A stretch of DNA of 64,000 bases, from NCBI GenBank assembly GCA_029237815.1, contig JAQZBP010000007.1, forward strand, positions 56,265 to 120,264, in the 5' to 3' direction. A program made the position numbers and the translations under genes. The notes beneath the pieces are model-generated. The model saw only the letters and a program-made list of their open reading frames with translations, was not told where the DNA came from and did no database searches. The stretch is from Moraxellaceae bacterium. GTDB taxonomy: Bacteria > Pseudomonadota > Gammaproteobacteria > Pseudomonadales > Moraxellaceae. How positions within the stretch are numbered: the stretch's first letter is position 1; the number at the start of each line of letters is the position of its first letter. Positions 9,415 through 18,371 of the stretch are shown in pieces.

Positions 9415-12135
9415 TCAGGGGGTTACCGAATCCGACGAAGCCGCTGCCGGGCCGGATGAACGGAGGCTTGCGGCCTCGACCATGCCCACGATGGCGGCCA
9501 GGTCCAGGCGCCGCACGGCATCGCGAACGGCCAGGGCAAAGAGGCCTGCCGCAGATTCTTCCTCCAGCACCTCCTCGACCCAGTCCTCGATGTCCGAAAC
9601 GAGGCCCTGCTCGGCGGCCACCCGCAGACGAACCAGCGCTTCAGGCGCGGGGGCCGCCGGCAGCGCGGCCGAGGTGCCGGCGATGGGGGCCTTGTGCTCG
9701 TGCCGCCAGGCCAGGCCCAGGCAGCGGCCGAGCTCGTCGGCCAGCCGCCCGGGCTCGACCGGCTTCAGGAGCACGGCGGCAAAGCCGGGCGACCCTGCCG
9801 CCTCCGGCAGCACCTGCGCCGCCGAAACCAGCAGGAAGGGCATGCCATGACCACGCCGGCGTGCCTCACCCAGCAGGGCGAGACCGTCCATGCCCGGCAT
9901 GACCTGGTCGGTGAGCACGCCGTCGATGCCGCCCTCCTCCAGTGCCACCAGGGCCGCCGCACCGCTATCGACGCTTTCGGTGGCAAAGCCCATGGCGGAG
10001 AGGATGGCGCAGAGCAGTTCGCGGTTGTCGGCGATGTCGTCCACCACGAGCAGGCGGCGGACCGGGCCGGCATAGCGTCGCGGCAGGGACAGCGCGAGCG
10101 GCAGCCGGGCGGCCTCCGGCGGATCCACCTCCTCCAGCTCCAGTTCGACCTGGAAAGTGCTGCCGGTGCCGGCCGGCAGCAGCGTCAGGCGGCCGCCCAT
10201 GAGGACCGCCAGCTGACGCGAGATGGAGAGCCCGAGGCCCATGCCGTGGCGGGCCCCGTCGCCGTCGCCCTGTTCGAAGGGCAGGAAGATGCGTTCGCGA
10301 TCGGCCTCGGCAATGCCGTCGCCGTCGTCATGCACGCGCAGCACGAGGCGTCGATGCCCGGCGCGGCTGGCGGCGCCGGCCTCCGCCTCCAGGGTGATGC
10401 AGGCGCCGCCGCTGTGGCGGCAGGCATTGGCGATCAGGTTGATGAGCACCTGGCGCAGGCGCACGCCGTCGGCCCGTACCGCGCGCGGCAACGATTCCGC
10501 GAAATGGGTCTCGAGGCGGGCGCCGTGCTCGTGCGCCAGCTCGCGCGTCTCCTCGGCCACCGACGCCAGGAACTCGCGAAGCCCCATGGGCTGAGGATCG
10601 AGCTGTACGCGCCCGGCCTCGCCGCGTGCGTACTCCAGCAGCTCGTCGATCAGCGCCAGCAGGTGCCGGCCGCTGCGGCGGATGGCGCCGAGGCGGCGCT
10701 GCCCGTTGGCGTCGCCCGCCTCGGCCGCCATGAGGCCGCTGTAGCCGAGGATGCTGTGCAGCGGCGTGCGCAATTCGTGGCTGAGCTGGGCGAGGAAGGC
10801 CGACTTGGCACGACTGGAGGCCTCGGCCGCCTCCTTGGCGGCCTGCAGCTCCCGGGTGCGCTCCCGCACGGCCTCCTCCGCCTGGCGGCGCGCATCGATC
10901 TGCACGTCGACCAGGCGGCGGCGCGCCTCCTCCTGCTCGGCACGCAGGCGGCGCACGCGCTCGCCCAGCGTCACCGCCATGAGCATGCCGCCGATCACCA
11001 TGGACCAGCCCATCGAATAGGCAGAGAAGAGGTGGAAAGGAATGACGCCGACAATCTGGCCGACGCGCATCAGCGAGGTCAGCCAGAGCAGGAGGAAGGC
11101 GCCGAGCACGAGCCCGGCGCCCTCGACGCCACGGACGAACGCCAGCGCCATGACCAGGATGTTGACCGAGAGCAGCGCCAGGCTGAGGTAGTTCACGAAC
11201 TGCACCCAGGACGGATAGTCGCCCCAGATCATCCCGGGCAGGCACAGCAAGCCCACCACGGACAGGCCGAGCAGGAGGCGATCCCACCAGCGGGCATGGG
11301 TGCGGGTCTGCAGCAGCTCCGCGACCACACGCCCCAGGCCGAACACCATGAGCGCCAGGAACACCCCCGGCGCGCGCAGGGCCCAGTCCGGCCGGCCCGG
11401 CCACAAATGCTCGAGCCCGTACTGCAGGATGGAGATGTCGTAGAGGCTGTAACTCAGCAGCGTCACGCCGAAGTAGAAAAAGGCCGGTTCGCGACTCGTG
11501 CCGGCGGCCACGAAGGCATAGAGCGCGAACAGGAAGAGCGCGCCGAACTGCAGGCCGTTGAGCAGGTCCACGCGGCGCTCGTTGTAATGGAAGAGCTGCG
11601 ACTCCCAGAGGCGCAGGTCGAGCAGGATGGCGTTGGCGCTGCGGATGCGCACATAGACGTGATGTCGCGCGCCGGGCGCGGCCTCAAGCGGCACCACGAG
11701 CTGCCGCGAGCGGACGACGCGCTGGTCGACGTCGACCCGTTGCCCGGTGCGCGTACGGAGGAATTCACCCGGCGCGGTTTCAAGGAAGACCTGCACGTCG
11801 GCCAGCCGCGGCGGGCCGACCACGAGGTAGCGCGCCAACGGCGCCGGCTCCCGGTTGTGCAGGTCGAACAGCAGCCAGACCGCGTCGTCGGTGTAGCCGA
11901 CGGACAGGTCGCGCAAGGTGGCGGGCCGGAACTGGCCGGCGCGCTGCCGCGCCGCCATGTCGTCGATGCCTAGCTGCCCCCCCGGGTCGCGCAGCATGGC
12001 GAGGCGCCCCTCCAGGCGTTCGCCGGTCGCCGCCATCGCACGCTCGCCGTGGTAGGCCAGCTCGTGTATGGACAACGCCAGCACCGCCACGACGGCGAGC
12101 AGGACCCAGAGGCCCGCCGACGCCAGCCGTTTCAC
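9415..12135 (-). CDS. 7TMR-DISM hybrid sensor histidine kinase
   Basis: 906 aa. Order: N-terminal membrane anchor (7-23); periplasmic 7TMR-DISM extracellular domain (about 45-180, VGYTDDAVWLLFDLHN); seven-helix 7TMR-DISM membrane block (about 190-390); coiled coil; HisKA with SHELRTP (His near 452); HATPase with NACRHSGG and GMGLGLSISRQL; a receiver (about 693-810, phospho-acceptor Asp in TDQVMPGMDG); and a 95-residue Glu/Ala-rich tail of unknown role. DISM periplasmic domains in this family are thought to bind carbohydrate or similar small ligands. Its ATG overlaps the stop of the REC-AraC gene by 4 nt (ATGA), so the two are translationally coupled and probably one pathway. Confidence 0.9.
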   Translation of the reverse strand: MKRLASAGLWVLLAVVAVLALSIHELAYHGERAMAATGERLEGRLAMLRDPGGQLGIDDMAARQRAGQFRPATLRDLSVGYTDDAVWLLFDLHNREPAPLARYLVVGPPRLADVQVFLETAPGEFLRTRTGQRVDVDQRVVRSRQLVVPLEAAPGARHHVYVRIRSANAILLDLRLWESQLFHYNERRVDLLNGLQFGALFLFALYAFVAAGTSREPAFFYFGVTLLSYSLYDISILQYGLEHLWPGRPDWALRAPGVFLALMVFGLGRVVAELLQTRTHARWWDRLLLGLSVVGLLCLPGMIWGDYPSWVQFVNYLSLALLSVNILVMALAFVRGVEGAGLVLGAFLLLWLTSLMRVGQIVGVIPFHLFSAYSMGWSMVIGGMLMAVTLGERVRRLRAEQEEARRRLVDVQIDARRQAEEAVRERTRELQAAKEAAEASSRAKSAFLAQLSHELRTPLHSILGYSGLMAAEAGDANGQRRLGAIRRSGRHLLALIDELLEYARGEAGRVQLDPQPMGLREFLASVAEETRELAHEHGARLETHFAESLPRAVRADGVRLRQVLINLIANACRHSGGACITLEAEAGAASRAGHRRLVLRVHDDGDGIAEADRERIFLPFEQGDGDGARHGMGLGLSISRQLAVLMGGRLTLLPAGTGSTFQVELELEEVDPPEAARLPLALSLPRRYAGPVRRLLVVDDIADNRELLCAILSAMGFATESVDSGAAALVALEEGGIDGVLTDQVMPGMDGLALLGEARRRGHGMPFLLVSAAQVLPEAAGSPGFAAVLLKPVEPGRLADELGRCLGLAWRHEHKAPIAGTSAALPAAPAPEALVRLRVAAEQGLVSDIEDWVEEVLEEESAAGLFALAVRDAVRRLDLAAIVGMVEAASLRSSGPAAASSDSVTP

Positions 12136-12929
12136 GCCGCGCGCCCGCCGCCTTGCGTACGCCGTGCCTGCCGGTAGTCACGTGGCGTGACGCCCATGCG
12201 TTCGCGGAACATGGTGGTGAAGTTGCTGGCGCTGCCGTAGCCGACGTGGTCGGCGATCTGCTGGATGTCCATTTCGCTGCCGCCCAGCAGCTGGCAGGCG
12301 AGCTGTACGCGTTCCTCGCGCAGCCAGGTGAACACGGGCATGCCGGTGGCGGCGCGGAAGAGCTCGGTCAGGCGCTTCTCGTTGGTGCCGACCTGGTGCG
12401 CGAGTTCCGTCAGGGACGGCGGCGCCGCCAGCTCGCGCTGCAGGATATCCATTGCCGCGCGTACGGTGCTGTTCACCGCCGGCGCGGGCTCCGCGGCGGG
12501 CGCCGGTGCGCAGGCGGCGAGCTTTTCCTGCAGGCGCCGGTGCAGCTCGAGGTGGATGCCGACGCGGGCGATCACCTCATCGGGAGAAAAGGGCTTGCTG
12601 ATGTAGTCGACCGCGCCCAGGCGCAGCCCCATCAGGCGATCCTCGAGCTCGCTGGAGCCGGACAGGAAGATCACCGGGATATGCGCGGTACGGGGATCGG
12701 CCTTGAGCAGGCGGCAGGCCGCGAAACCGTCGGTGCGCGGCATGCGCACGTCGAGCAGGATCAGGTGCGGCAGCATGGCCGTGGCCTTCTGGTAGCCCTC
12801 GCGGCCATCGAAGGCCACCACGATGCGCAGCCGCGCGTCGCGGAGGAACTCGGTCAGCAGGGAGAGCTCCTCGGGGGAGTCGTCCACGACAAGCACGGTG
12901 GAGCGGTTGGCCATGTCGATAACACTCAT
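12132..12929 (-). CDS. Response regulator with AraC-family DNA-binding domain
   Basis: 265 aa from ATG 12929; an ATG at 12914 (MANRSTVLVVDD) is an alternative. An upstream extension to 13136 encodes low-complexity sequence and is unlikely. Receiver domain 6-120 has the acidic pair VVDDS, phospho-Asp in LILLDVRMPRTDG, and the conserved Lys in YISKPFSPDE. A short Ala/Pro linker leads to an AraC HTH (about 165-260) with the usual second-helix signature IADHVGYGSASNFTTMFRERMGVTP. It likely activates transcription when phosphorylated by the co-transcribed 7TMR-DISM kinase. Fusion of REC to AraC is known but less common than OmpR or LuxR outputs. Confidence 0.88.
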   Translation of the reverse strand: MSVIDMANRSTVLVVDDSPEELSLLTEFLRDARLRIVVAFDGREGYQKATAMLPHLILLDVRMPRTDGFAACRLLKADPRTAHIPVIFLSGSSELEDRLMGLRLGAVDYISKPFSPDEVIARVGIHLELHRRLQEKLAACAPAPAAEPAPAVNSTVRAAMDILQRELAAPPSLTELAHQVGTNEKRLTELFRAATGMPVFTWLREERVQLACQLLGGSEMDIQQIADHVGYGSASNFTTMFRERMGVTPRDYRQARRTQGGGRAA

Positions 12930-13153
12930 GCTGGCAACTTGACTGAAGGGTGGAGATGTCCGTGATGGCCGACGGACCGACGGGACCTGCGCTGTCGCCG
13001 TCCAGCGTGACACGTTGGCCGGGCTGATTACCACAATGATGACAGGCTGCGGAAGTGAACAGACTGCCTCCCGCAGGTGGTCGCCGGTTTGAGCCAGATC
13101 AAGACGGAGGCCTTCTCGTTTGTCAGCATCCCCCAATCAACGGGAGTAACGTC

Positions 13154-13909
13154 ATGTACGCAGAGAATTCGGTCGCGCTGGTCACCGGCGCCGCCACCGG
13201 AATCGGTCTTGCGACCGCCCTCGCCTTCGCCCGCGCCGGCTGCCGCGTCGTGGTGTCCGATCGCGACGCCGCCCGCGGCGAGGCGGCGGCGGCCAAGGTG
13301 CGCGCCCTGGGCCGCGAGGCGCTGTTCGTGGCCTGCGACGTCAGCCTGCCCGGCCAGGTGGAGCAGCTGCACCGCCACATCCAGGCGAGCTGGGGCCGGC
13401 TCGACGCGGTCTGCAACAATGCCGGCATCGAGGGCGAGATGGCCCCCACCGCCGACTGCACGCTGGAAAACTTCGACCGCGTCATCGGCATCAACCTGCG
13501 CGGACTTTTCCTCTGCCTGCGCGAGCAGCTCCGCCTCATGCAGGCCCAGGGTAGCGGCGCCATCGTCAACATGGCCTCGGTAGCCGGTCTGGTCGGCTTC
13601 GGCGGCCTGCCCGCCTACTGCGCCTCCAAGGGCGGCGTGGTACAGCTGACCCGGGCGGCCGCGCTGGAGTACGCCGAGCAGGGCATCCGCATCAATGCCA
13701 TCTGCCCCGGCGCCATCAAGACCGAGATGATCGACCGCATCACCCACGAGGATCCGGCGGCGGAGCGGCAGTTTGCCGCGCTGCACCCCATGAACCGCAT
13801 GGGCACCGCGCAGGAAGTGGCGGACGCGGTGGTCTGGCTGTGCTCGCCGGGCGCGGGCTTCGTCACCGGCCAGGCGCTGGCCGTGGACGGCGGCCTGGTG
13901 GCTCGCTGA
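13154..13909 (+). CDS. Short-chain dehydrogenase/reductase (FabG-like)
   Basis: 251 aa from ATG 13154, with GGGAG 7 nt before it. Classical SDR: cofactor motif TGAATGIG, NNAG, catalytic Ser in NMASVAG, and YCASK. An Asp at the end of the second strand (VVSDRD) suggests NAD rather than NADP. The C-terminus ends GQALAVDGG, usual for this family. Substrate cannot be told. It is transcribed away from the REC-AraC gene, and its next neighbours are a universal stress protein and an alcohol dehydrogenase, suggesting a redox or stress group. Confidence 0.88.
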   Translation: MYAENSVALVTGAATGIGLATALAFARAGCRVVVSDRDAARGEAAAAKVRALGREALFVACDVSLPGQVEQLHRHIQASWGRLDAVCNNAGIEGEMAPTADCTLENFDRVIGINLRGLFLCLREQLRLMQAQGSGAIVNMASVAGLVGFGGLPAYCASKGGVVQLTRAAALEYAEQGIRINAICPGAIKTEMIDRITHEDPAAERQFAALHPMNRMGTAQEVADAVVWLCSPGAGFVTGQALAVDGGLVAR

Positions 13910-14116
13910 GGCGACCCGGTCACGCCGGCACTGCGTGCTGCTCTACAGAATTACGCAGGGCCTACAGTCGCGCCAACGGCAACTGCAAGACTGCAGGGGG
14001 AGCAGGGATTCGCCGCAGGAGATGCCGCCCCGCCGTTGACGTGCCGCAACAGTCCGGACAGCAGCCGGTGCCATAGTGCCAACAATTGCCGGCCGCATTT
14101 TTAGGGAGAAGCACCC

Positions 14117-14950
14117 ATGAACTACCGCAACATGATCGTGTGCCTGGACGACAGCGCGCATTCCGCGAAGCGCCTGCAATTTGCGCTGGAGCTGGCACGC
14201 CGCAACGGCGCCCACCTCACCGGCCTGCACCTGAGCTACATGCCGCAGACGCCCTACCTGGCCTACGACGGCGTCGAGCCGCTGTTCATCCGCCTCGAGG
14301 CGGAACTCGACAAGCGCCAGTCGGCCGCGCGCGAGGGCTTCGAGGCCGCCGCGTCCGCCGCCGGCGTCAGCACCGGCTGGCTGGCGGCGCGCAGCGTGGA
14401 CATGGAAGCCATCATCGCCTTCGCACGCGTCAGCGACCTGATCATTGCCGGGCAGCCCGATCCCGCCGACACCGCCACCTATATCGGCGAAGGCTTTCCA
14501 GGGCGTTTCCTGCTCGGCGTCGCGCGGCCGGTGCTGTTCACGCCATTCGCGAATCCGCTCAAGGCCAGTTTCGACAGCATCATCGTGGCCTGGAACGGCA
14601 GTCGCGAAGCCACGCGCGCCCTCCGGGACGCCATGCCGCTGCTGCATGCCGCGGCGCGCGTCACCGTGCTCACCGTACGCGCGGAAAACTGGCTGGGGGC
14701 CGGCGCCGTGCCGCTGCCCGATATCGCCGCCTACCTCGAGCGCCATGGCATCGTCGCCGACGTGCTGGAGAACATCACGCACGAGGATGCCGGCGAGTGG
14801 CTGCTGGCGCGTGCCGAGAACATGGACATGCCGGCCGACCTCATCGTCGCCGGCGGCTACGGCCACAGCCGCCTGAGCGAACTCGTGCTGGGCGGCGTGA
14901 CGCGCACGCTGCTGCACGAGATGAACGTGCCCGTGCTGCTCTCGCACTGA
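14117..14950 (+). CDS. Universal stress protein with two Usp domains
   Basis: 277 aa. First UspA-like half about 3-150 (YRNMIVCLDDSAHSAKRL), second about 155-277 (FDSIIVAWNGSREATRAL). The C-terminal half has the ATP-binding type signature ADLIVAGGYGHSRLSELVLGG followed by TRTLL and the terminal VPVLLSH. The first half lacks an obvious nucleotide loop. Tandem Usp proteins respond to growth arrest, oxygen limitation or oxidants. AGGGAGAA lies about 9 nt before the ATG. The alcohol dehydrogenase gene starts 12 nt after its stop, so the pair is an operon. Confidence 0.9.
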   Translation: MNYRNMIVCLDDSAHSAKRLQFALELARRNGAHLTGLHLSYMPQTPYLAYDGVEPLFIRLEAELDKRQSAAREGFEAAASAAGVSTGWLAARSVDMEAIIAFARVSDLIIAGQPDPADTATYIGEGFPGRFLLGVARPVLFTPFANPLKASFDSIIVAWNGSREATRALRDAMPLLHAAARVTVLTVRAENWLGAGAVPLPDIAAYLERHGIVADVLENITHEDAGEWLLARAENMDMPADLIVAGGYGHSRLSELVLGGVTRTLLHEMNVPVLLSH

Positions 14951-14962
14951 GGCGGCCGCGAC

Positions 14963-15955
14963 ATGCGCGCCATGGTGCTGGCCGGCCCCGGCCAGCCGCT
15001 GCAGGAAACCCGCCTCGACGATCCCGTGCCGGGACCGGGCCAGGTGCTGCTCAAGGTGCGCGCCTGCGGCGTCTGCCGCACCGACCTGCACGTGGTGGAC
15101 GGCGAGCTGCCGGCGCCGGGGCATGCAGTGATCCCCGGGCATGAAATCGTCGGCACCGTCGCCCTGCTGGGCGAAGGTGTCACGCGCTTCCGCCTCGGCG
15201 AACGCGTCGGCGTGCCGTGGCTGGGCTTTGCCTGCGGTGAATGCCGCTACTGCCGCGCCGGACGCGAGAACCTCTGCGACAGTGCCGGCTTCACCGGCTA
15301 CACGCTGCCGGGCGGCTATGCCGACCGGTTGGTGGCCGATGCGCGCTTCTGCTTCCCGATCCCCGAGCGCTATTCCGATGCCGAGGCCGCGCCGTTGCTC
15401 TGCGCCGGGCTCATCGGCTTCCGCGCGCTGCGCATGGCGGGTGACGCCCGCCGCCTCGGCCTTTACGGCTTCGGCGCCGCCGCGCACCTGGTGGCGCAAG
15501 TGGCGCTGGCGCAGGGCCGCGAGGTCTACGCATTCACCCGCCCCGGCGACACCGCCGCGCAGGCGTTGGCGCTTGCGCTCGGCGCCACCTGGGCTGGCGG
15601 CAGTGACGAGATGCCGCCGGTACGGCTCGACGCGGCACTGCTGTTCGCGCCGGTAGGGGCGCTCGTACCTGCCGCGTTGCGCGCGCTCGACAAGGGCGGC
15701 GTGGTGGTCTGCGCCGGCATCCACATGAGCGACATTCCGGCGTTTCCCTACGACCTCCTCTGGGAGGAGCGGCGCATCTGCTCCGTCGCCAACCTGACAC
15801 GACAGGATGGCGAGGACTTCATGGCCATCGCCGCGCGCACGCCGCTCGCGGTGCATGCCGTGCTGTATCCCCTCGGCGAGGCCAACGCCGCGCTCGCCGA
15901 CCTGCGCGCGGGGCGCCTGACCGGTGCCGCGGTCCTGCAGGTGGACGCCGGCTGA
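14963..15955 (+). CDS. Zinc-dependent alcohol dehydrogenase family protein (TIGR02822-like)
   Basis: 330 aa medium-chain dehydrogenase. N-terminal GroES-like domain with catalytic zinc ligands in ACGVCRTDLH and PGHE, and structural zinc cysteines in CGECRYCRAGRENLC. The Rossmann half has GLYGFGAAAHL, a variant of the usual GxGxxG. Shorter than classical ADH, matching the zinc-binding alcohol dehydrogenase subfamily whose members start MRAMVL and contain VDGELP. Likely oxidises or reduces a small alcohol/aldehyde with NAD(P). Downstream partner of the Usp gene. Substrate not determinable. Confidence 0.9.
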   Translation: MRAMVLAGPGQPLQETRLDDPVPGPGQVLLKVRACGVCRTDLHVVDGELPAPGHAVIPGHEIVGTVALLGEGVTRFRLGERVGVPWLGFACGECRYCRAGRENLCDSAGFTGYTLPGGYADRLVADARFCFPIPERYSDAEAAPLLCAGLIGFRALRMAGDARRLGLYGFGAAAHLVAQVALAQGREVYAFTRPGDTAAQALALALGATWAGGSDEMPPVRLDAALLFAPVGALVPAALRALDKGGVVVCAGIHMSDIPAFPYDLLWEERRICSVANLTRQDGEDFMAIAARTPLAVHAVLYPLGEANAALADLRAGRLTGAAVLQVDAG

Positions 15956-15994
15956 GGCCGGGCCGCCTATTTGCCCTCATCTGTCGTGATGTCG

Positions 15995-17131
15995 TCAGTG
16001 CTCTCCGGCAGCGACGTCCTGTGGCCTCTCTGCAACCAGCTCGTGCATCTGCAACCAGCCATGCCGGAACGCATACGCGCCGCCGGCCAGGTGCAGGCGC
16101 CACTGCCGCAGCTGGCGTTCCGGCACCATGTGCCGCGCCTGGCGAAGATGGCGATCGAGGTTGGCGCTCCAGCACTCCAGCGTGCGCGCCAGGTGCAGGC
16201 GCAGGTTCTGTGCCTGCAGCAGATCGAGATCCGCATGGCGCAATGCGCCGCGCACATCGGCGAACGCAGGAATGGCACCGGAGGGAAACACGTGGCGCCG
16301 AATGAAATCGGTCGCGCCGGCGAGGCGCTGCACGCCAGGACCGCTGCGGCGCGCCGTGACGAAATGACCCAGGAAAAGTCCGCGCGGCCGCAGGCAACTG
16401 CCCAGCTGCCGGCAGAACGCCGGCAGGTTCGCCTGACCGGAGAGGCCGATGCTCACGATACGGTCGAAGCGCCGGTCCGACGGCAACACGCCGGGTGCCG
16501 CCAGCACCACCTGCACGCGATGCTCGAGCCGCTCGGCGCGGATGCGTGCACGCGCCACGGCGAGTTGCGCCTCGCTTTGCGCGAGCGCCAGCACCTGCAC
16601 GCCGAATTCGCGGGCGGCAACGCGTGCCAGCGCGCTCCAGCCACAACTCGCATCGAGCAGGCGGTCGCCCCGCTGCAGGCGCAGCTTGCGGCAGATCGCG
16701 CGCAGGCTGGCGAGCTGCGCCGCCGCCAGCGACTCAAGGCCGCTCTCGAAGCGGGCGCAGGACGCGACCAGCTCGGCATCCAGCCAGAGACGGAAGAAAT
16801 CGGTGGGCAGGCTGCGCTCCGCGGACGCGCCAAGGCCGCTGTCGCAGGTGAAGCCGTCTTCGTGGGGACGGTCCTGCGGCCGCACGATGGCCTGGCCCAG
16901 GCGCGCGGCCAGGCCGACCCCCTGAAGGAGCGAGCCGTCCATCTCGAGGCGGCTGTCGACATAGGCGGCCGCCAGGTCATCGAGGCCGGGACGCTGCTGC
17001 AGCAGTCCCGGGTCCAGCACGCGCAATGTGATGCCCGGATTGGGCGCGAGATCGACAGACGTAACGCCGGGCAACTCGATTCGCAGCGGCAGATGCAGCG
17101 CCGACAAGGCCGGAGCAAACGGAGCAGCCAT
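15995..17131 (-). CDS. Divergent cyclopropane-fatty-acyl-phospholipid synthase-like methyltransferase
   Basis: 378 aa with the CFA-synthase layout: N-terminal lipid-binding part, then a SAM-methyltransferase fold. Recognisable elements are LLDASCGWSALA (usually LLDIGCGWGG), FDRIVSIGLSGQAN (usually FDRIVSIGMFEHVG) and FIRRHVFPSGAIP (usually FPGG/LP). The Glu-His of the canonical FEH segment is replaced, and the SAM loop lacks one glycine, so activity may be altered or lost. It could still methylate membrane lipids or be a non-catalytic relative. It is convergent with the alcohol dehydrogenase gene, 39 nt away, and follows a 208-nt gap from the dioxygenase gene. Confidence 0.78.
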   Translation of the reverse strand: MAAPFAPALSALHLPLRIELPGVTSVDLAPNPGITLRVLDPGLLQQRPGLDDLAAAYVDSRLEMDGSLLQGVGLAARLGQAIVRPQDRPHEDGFTCDSGLGASAERSLPTDFFRLWLDAELVASCARFESGLESLAAAQLASLRAICRKLRLQRGDRLLDASCGWSALARVAAREFGVQVLALAQSEAQLAVARARIRAERLEHRVQVVLAAPGVLPSDRRFDRIVSIGLSGQANLPAFCRQLGSCLRPRGLFLGHFVTARRSGPGVQRLAGATDFIRRHVFPSGAIPAFADVRGALRHADLDLLQAQNLRLHLARTLECWSANLDRHLRQARHMVPERQLRQWRLHLAGGAYAFRHGWLQMHELVAERPQDVAAGEH

Positions 17132-17339
17132 GACAACCTCCCTGTTGAACGGTTTGTGCGCGTCGCCATTTCACGCAACACAAGGACAGATGACCGCCAG
17201 TTCCGTGGCGGCTGCAACAGCGCCAGTCCTGCGCATGTGCATTGCATGCAAGTCTGACCACCCGCCGCCATGCGCATGAACGGGATTTTGTTACCTGTGG
17301 CCCTGCAATGTTTCACACGGTGAGCAATCCCTGCTCCCG

Positions 17340-18119
17340 TCACGAAAATACATAGCAATCCATGGCCAGGGCACCGCCGGAATAGCGTGCCAGCGGGCGC
17401 TCGACGTCGGGCGCCTCGCCGGCGGCGCCGTAGGCGACAAAGAGCGGCAGCAGGTGTTCCGGTGTCGGATGCGCGCGGCGCGCGTGGGGAGCGTCCTGTT
17501 GCCAGCCCTCAAGTGCCGCGTTGTCGTTGCGCTGCAGGGCGTCATGCATCCAGGCCTGGAACTCGCGGACATACGCTTCCGCGCGATCCGCGCCGAACTC
17601 GTCGAAATCGAAATCGCGCAGGTTGTGGGTAAGGCTGCCGCTCGCCAGGACGAGCACGTTCTGCCCGCACAGCGGGCGCAGCGCCGCGCCCAGGCGCATA
17701 TGCCAGGCAGCATCGCGCCCCGGCTGCACCGAAAGCTGCGCGACCGGAATGCCGGCATCGGGATACATATGCCGCAGCGGCACCCAGGCGCCGTGGTCCA
17801 GGCCGCGCTCCGGCGCCAGGTCCACGGCAATGCCGGACGCCCGCAACAGTGAGGCCGCCTGCTCCGCCAGTGCCGGCGCCCCCGGCGCGGGATAGCGCAG
17901 GCGATAGAGGTCGGGCGGAAAGCCGCCGAAGTCGTGGATCGTTGCAGGCGTGGCCGTTTGACTGAGCACTGGTGCCGGCGTGGTCCAGTGCGCCGACACC
18001 ACGAGGATGGCGTCGGGCCGCGGCAAGGCCGCCGCCATGGCCTGCCAGGCCGCGCCATACAGGCCGGGCTCGACCGCCAGCATCGGGGAGCCGTGCGAGA
18101 TGAAAAGTGTCGGCAGCAT
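17340..18119 (-). CDS. LigB/DODA-type extradiol dioxygenase (YgiD-like)
   Basis: 259 aa from ATG 18119 (MLPTLFISHGSPM). Longer starts upstream add unrelated Arg-rich sequence. Family marks: metal-binding His in ISHGSP and SAHWTT, DHGAWVPLRHMYP, and GSLTHNLRDF. YgiD and plant DODA relatives cleave catechol-type rings such as L-DOPA with a metal cofactor; length agrees. Single gene, divergent from rluA across a 252-nt gap. The physiological substrate in bacteria is generally unsettled. Confidence 0.88.
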   Translation of the reverse strand: MLPTLFISHGSPMLAVEPGLYGAAWQAMAAALPRPDAILVVSAHWTTPAPVLSQTATPATIHDFGGFPPDLYRLRYPAPGAPALAEQAASLLRASGIAVDLAPERGLDHGAWVPLRHMYPDAGIPVAQLSVQPGRDAAWHMRLGAALRPLCGQNVLVLASGSLTHNLRDFDFDEFGADRAEAYVREFQAWMHDALQRNDNAALEGWQQDAPHARRAHPTPEHLLPLFVAYGAAGEAPDVERPLARYSGGALAMDCYVFS

Positions 18120-18371
18120 GACGGGCCTCCTTCGGGACTGACTGTATCTGCAGGCCATGATGCGCCGGCGCCGCGGGTCAAAACAGGCGGGGCGCCGGGA
18201 ATGACTGTTCGCCCCGCGCAACAATGTCAGGGACGCGCAATGTCATGCATGCGCGACGCGGGCGGCGGCTTGCCGACGATCCGGCCATTTTCTTCCATGA
18301 CCCGGCCCTCGCCCTGCATTACAATCGCGCGCCTTGCGCCCCCGCCACCTGTTGCCGGCACTGACCTTCCT

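Noticed and set aside
9694..11973. Plus-strand open frame of 759 codons opposite the DISM kinase
   Set aside because: Low-complexity product rich in His, Gln, Ala and Arg; the minus strand encodes a full hybrid kinase with canonical motifs.
12930..13136. 69-residue extension of the REC-AraC regulator
   Set aside because: No known receiver has such a leader, and the segment covers the divergent promoter region.
15995..17131. Calling this gene cfa outright
   Set aside because: Key SAM and active-site motifs differ from those of characterised cyclopropane synthases, so only a family-level name is justified.
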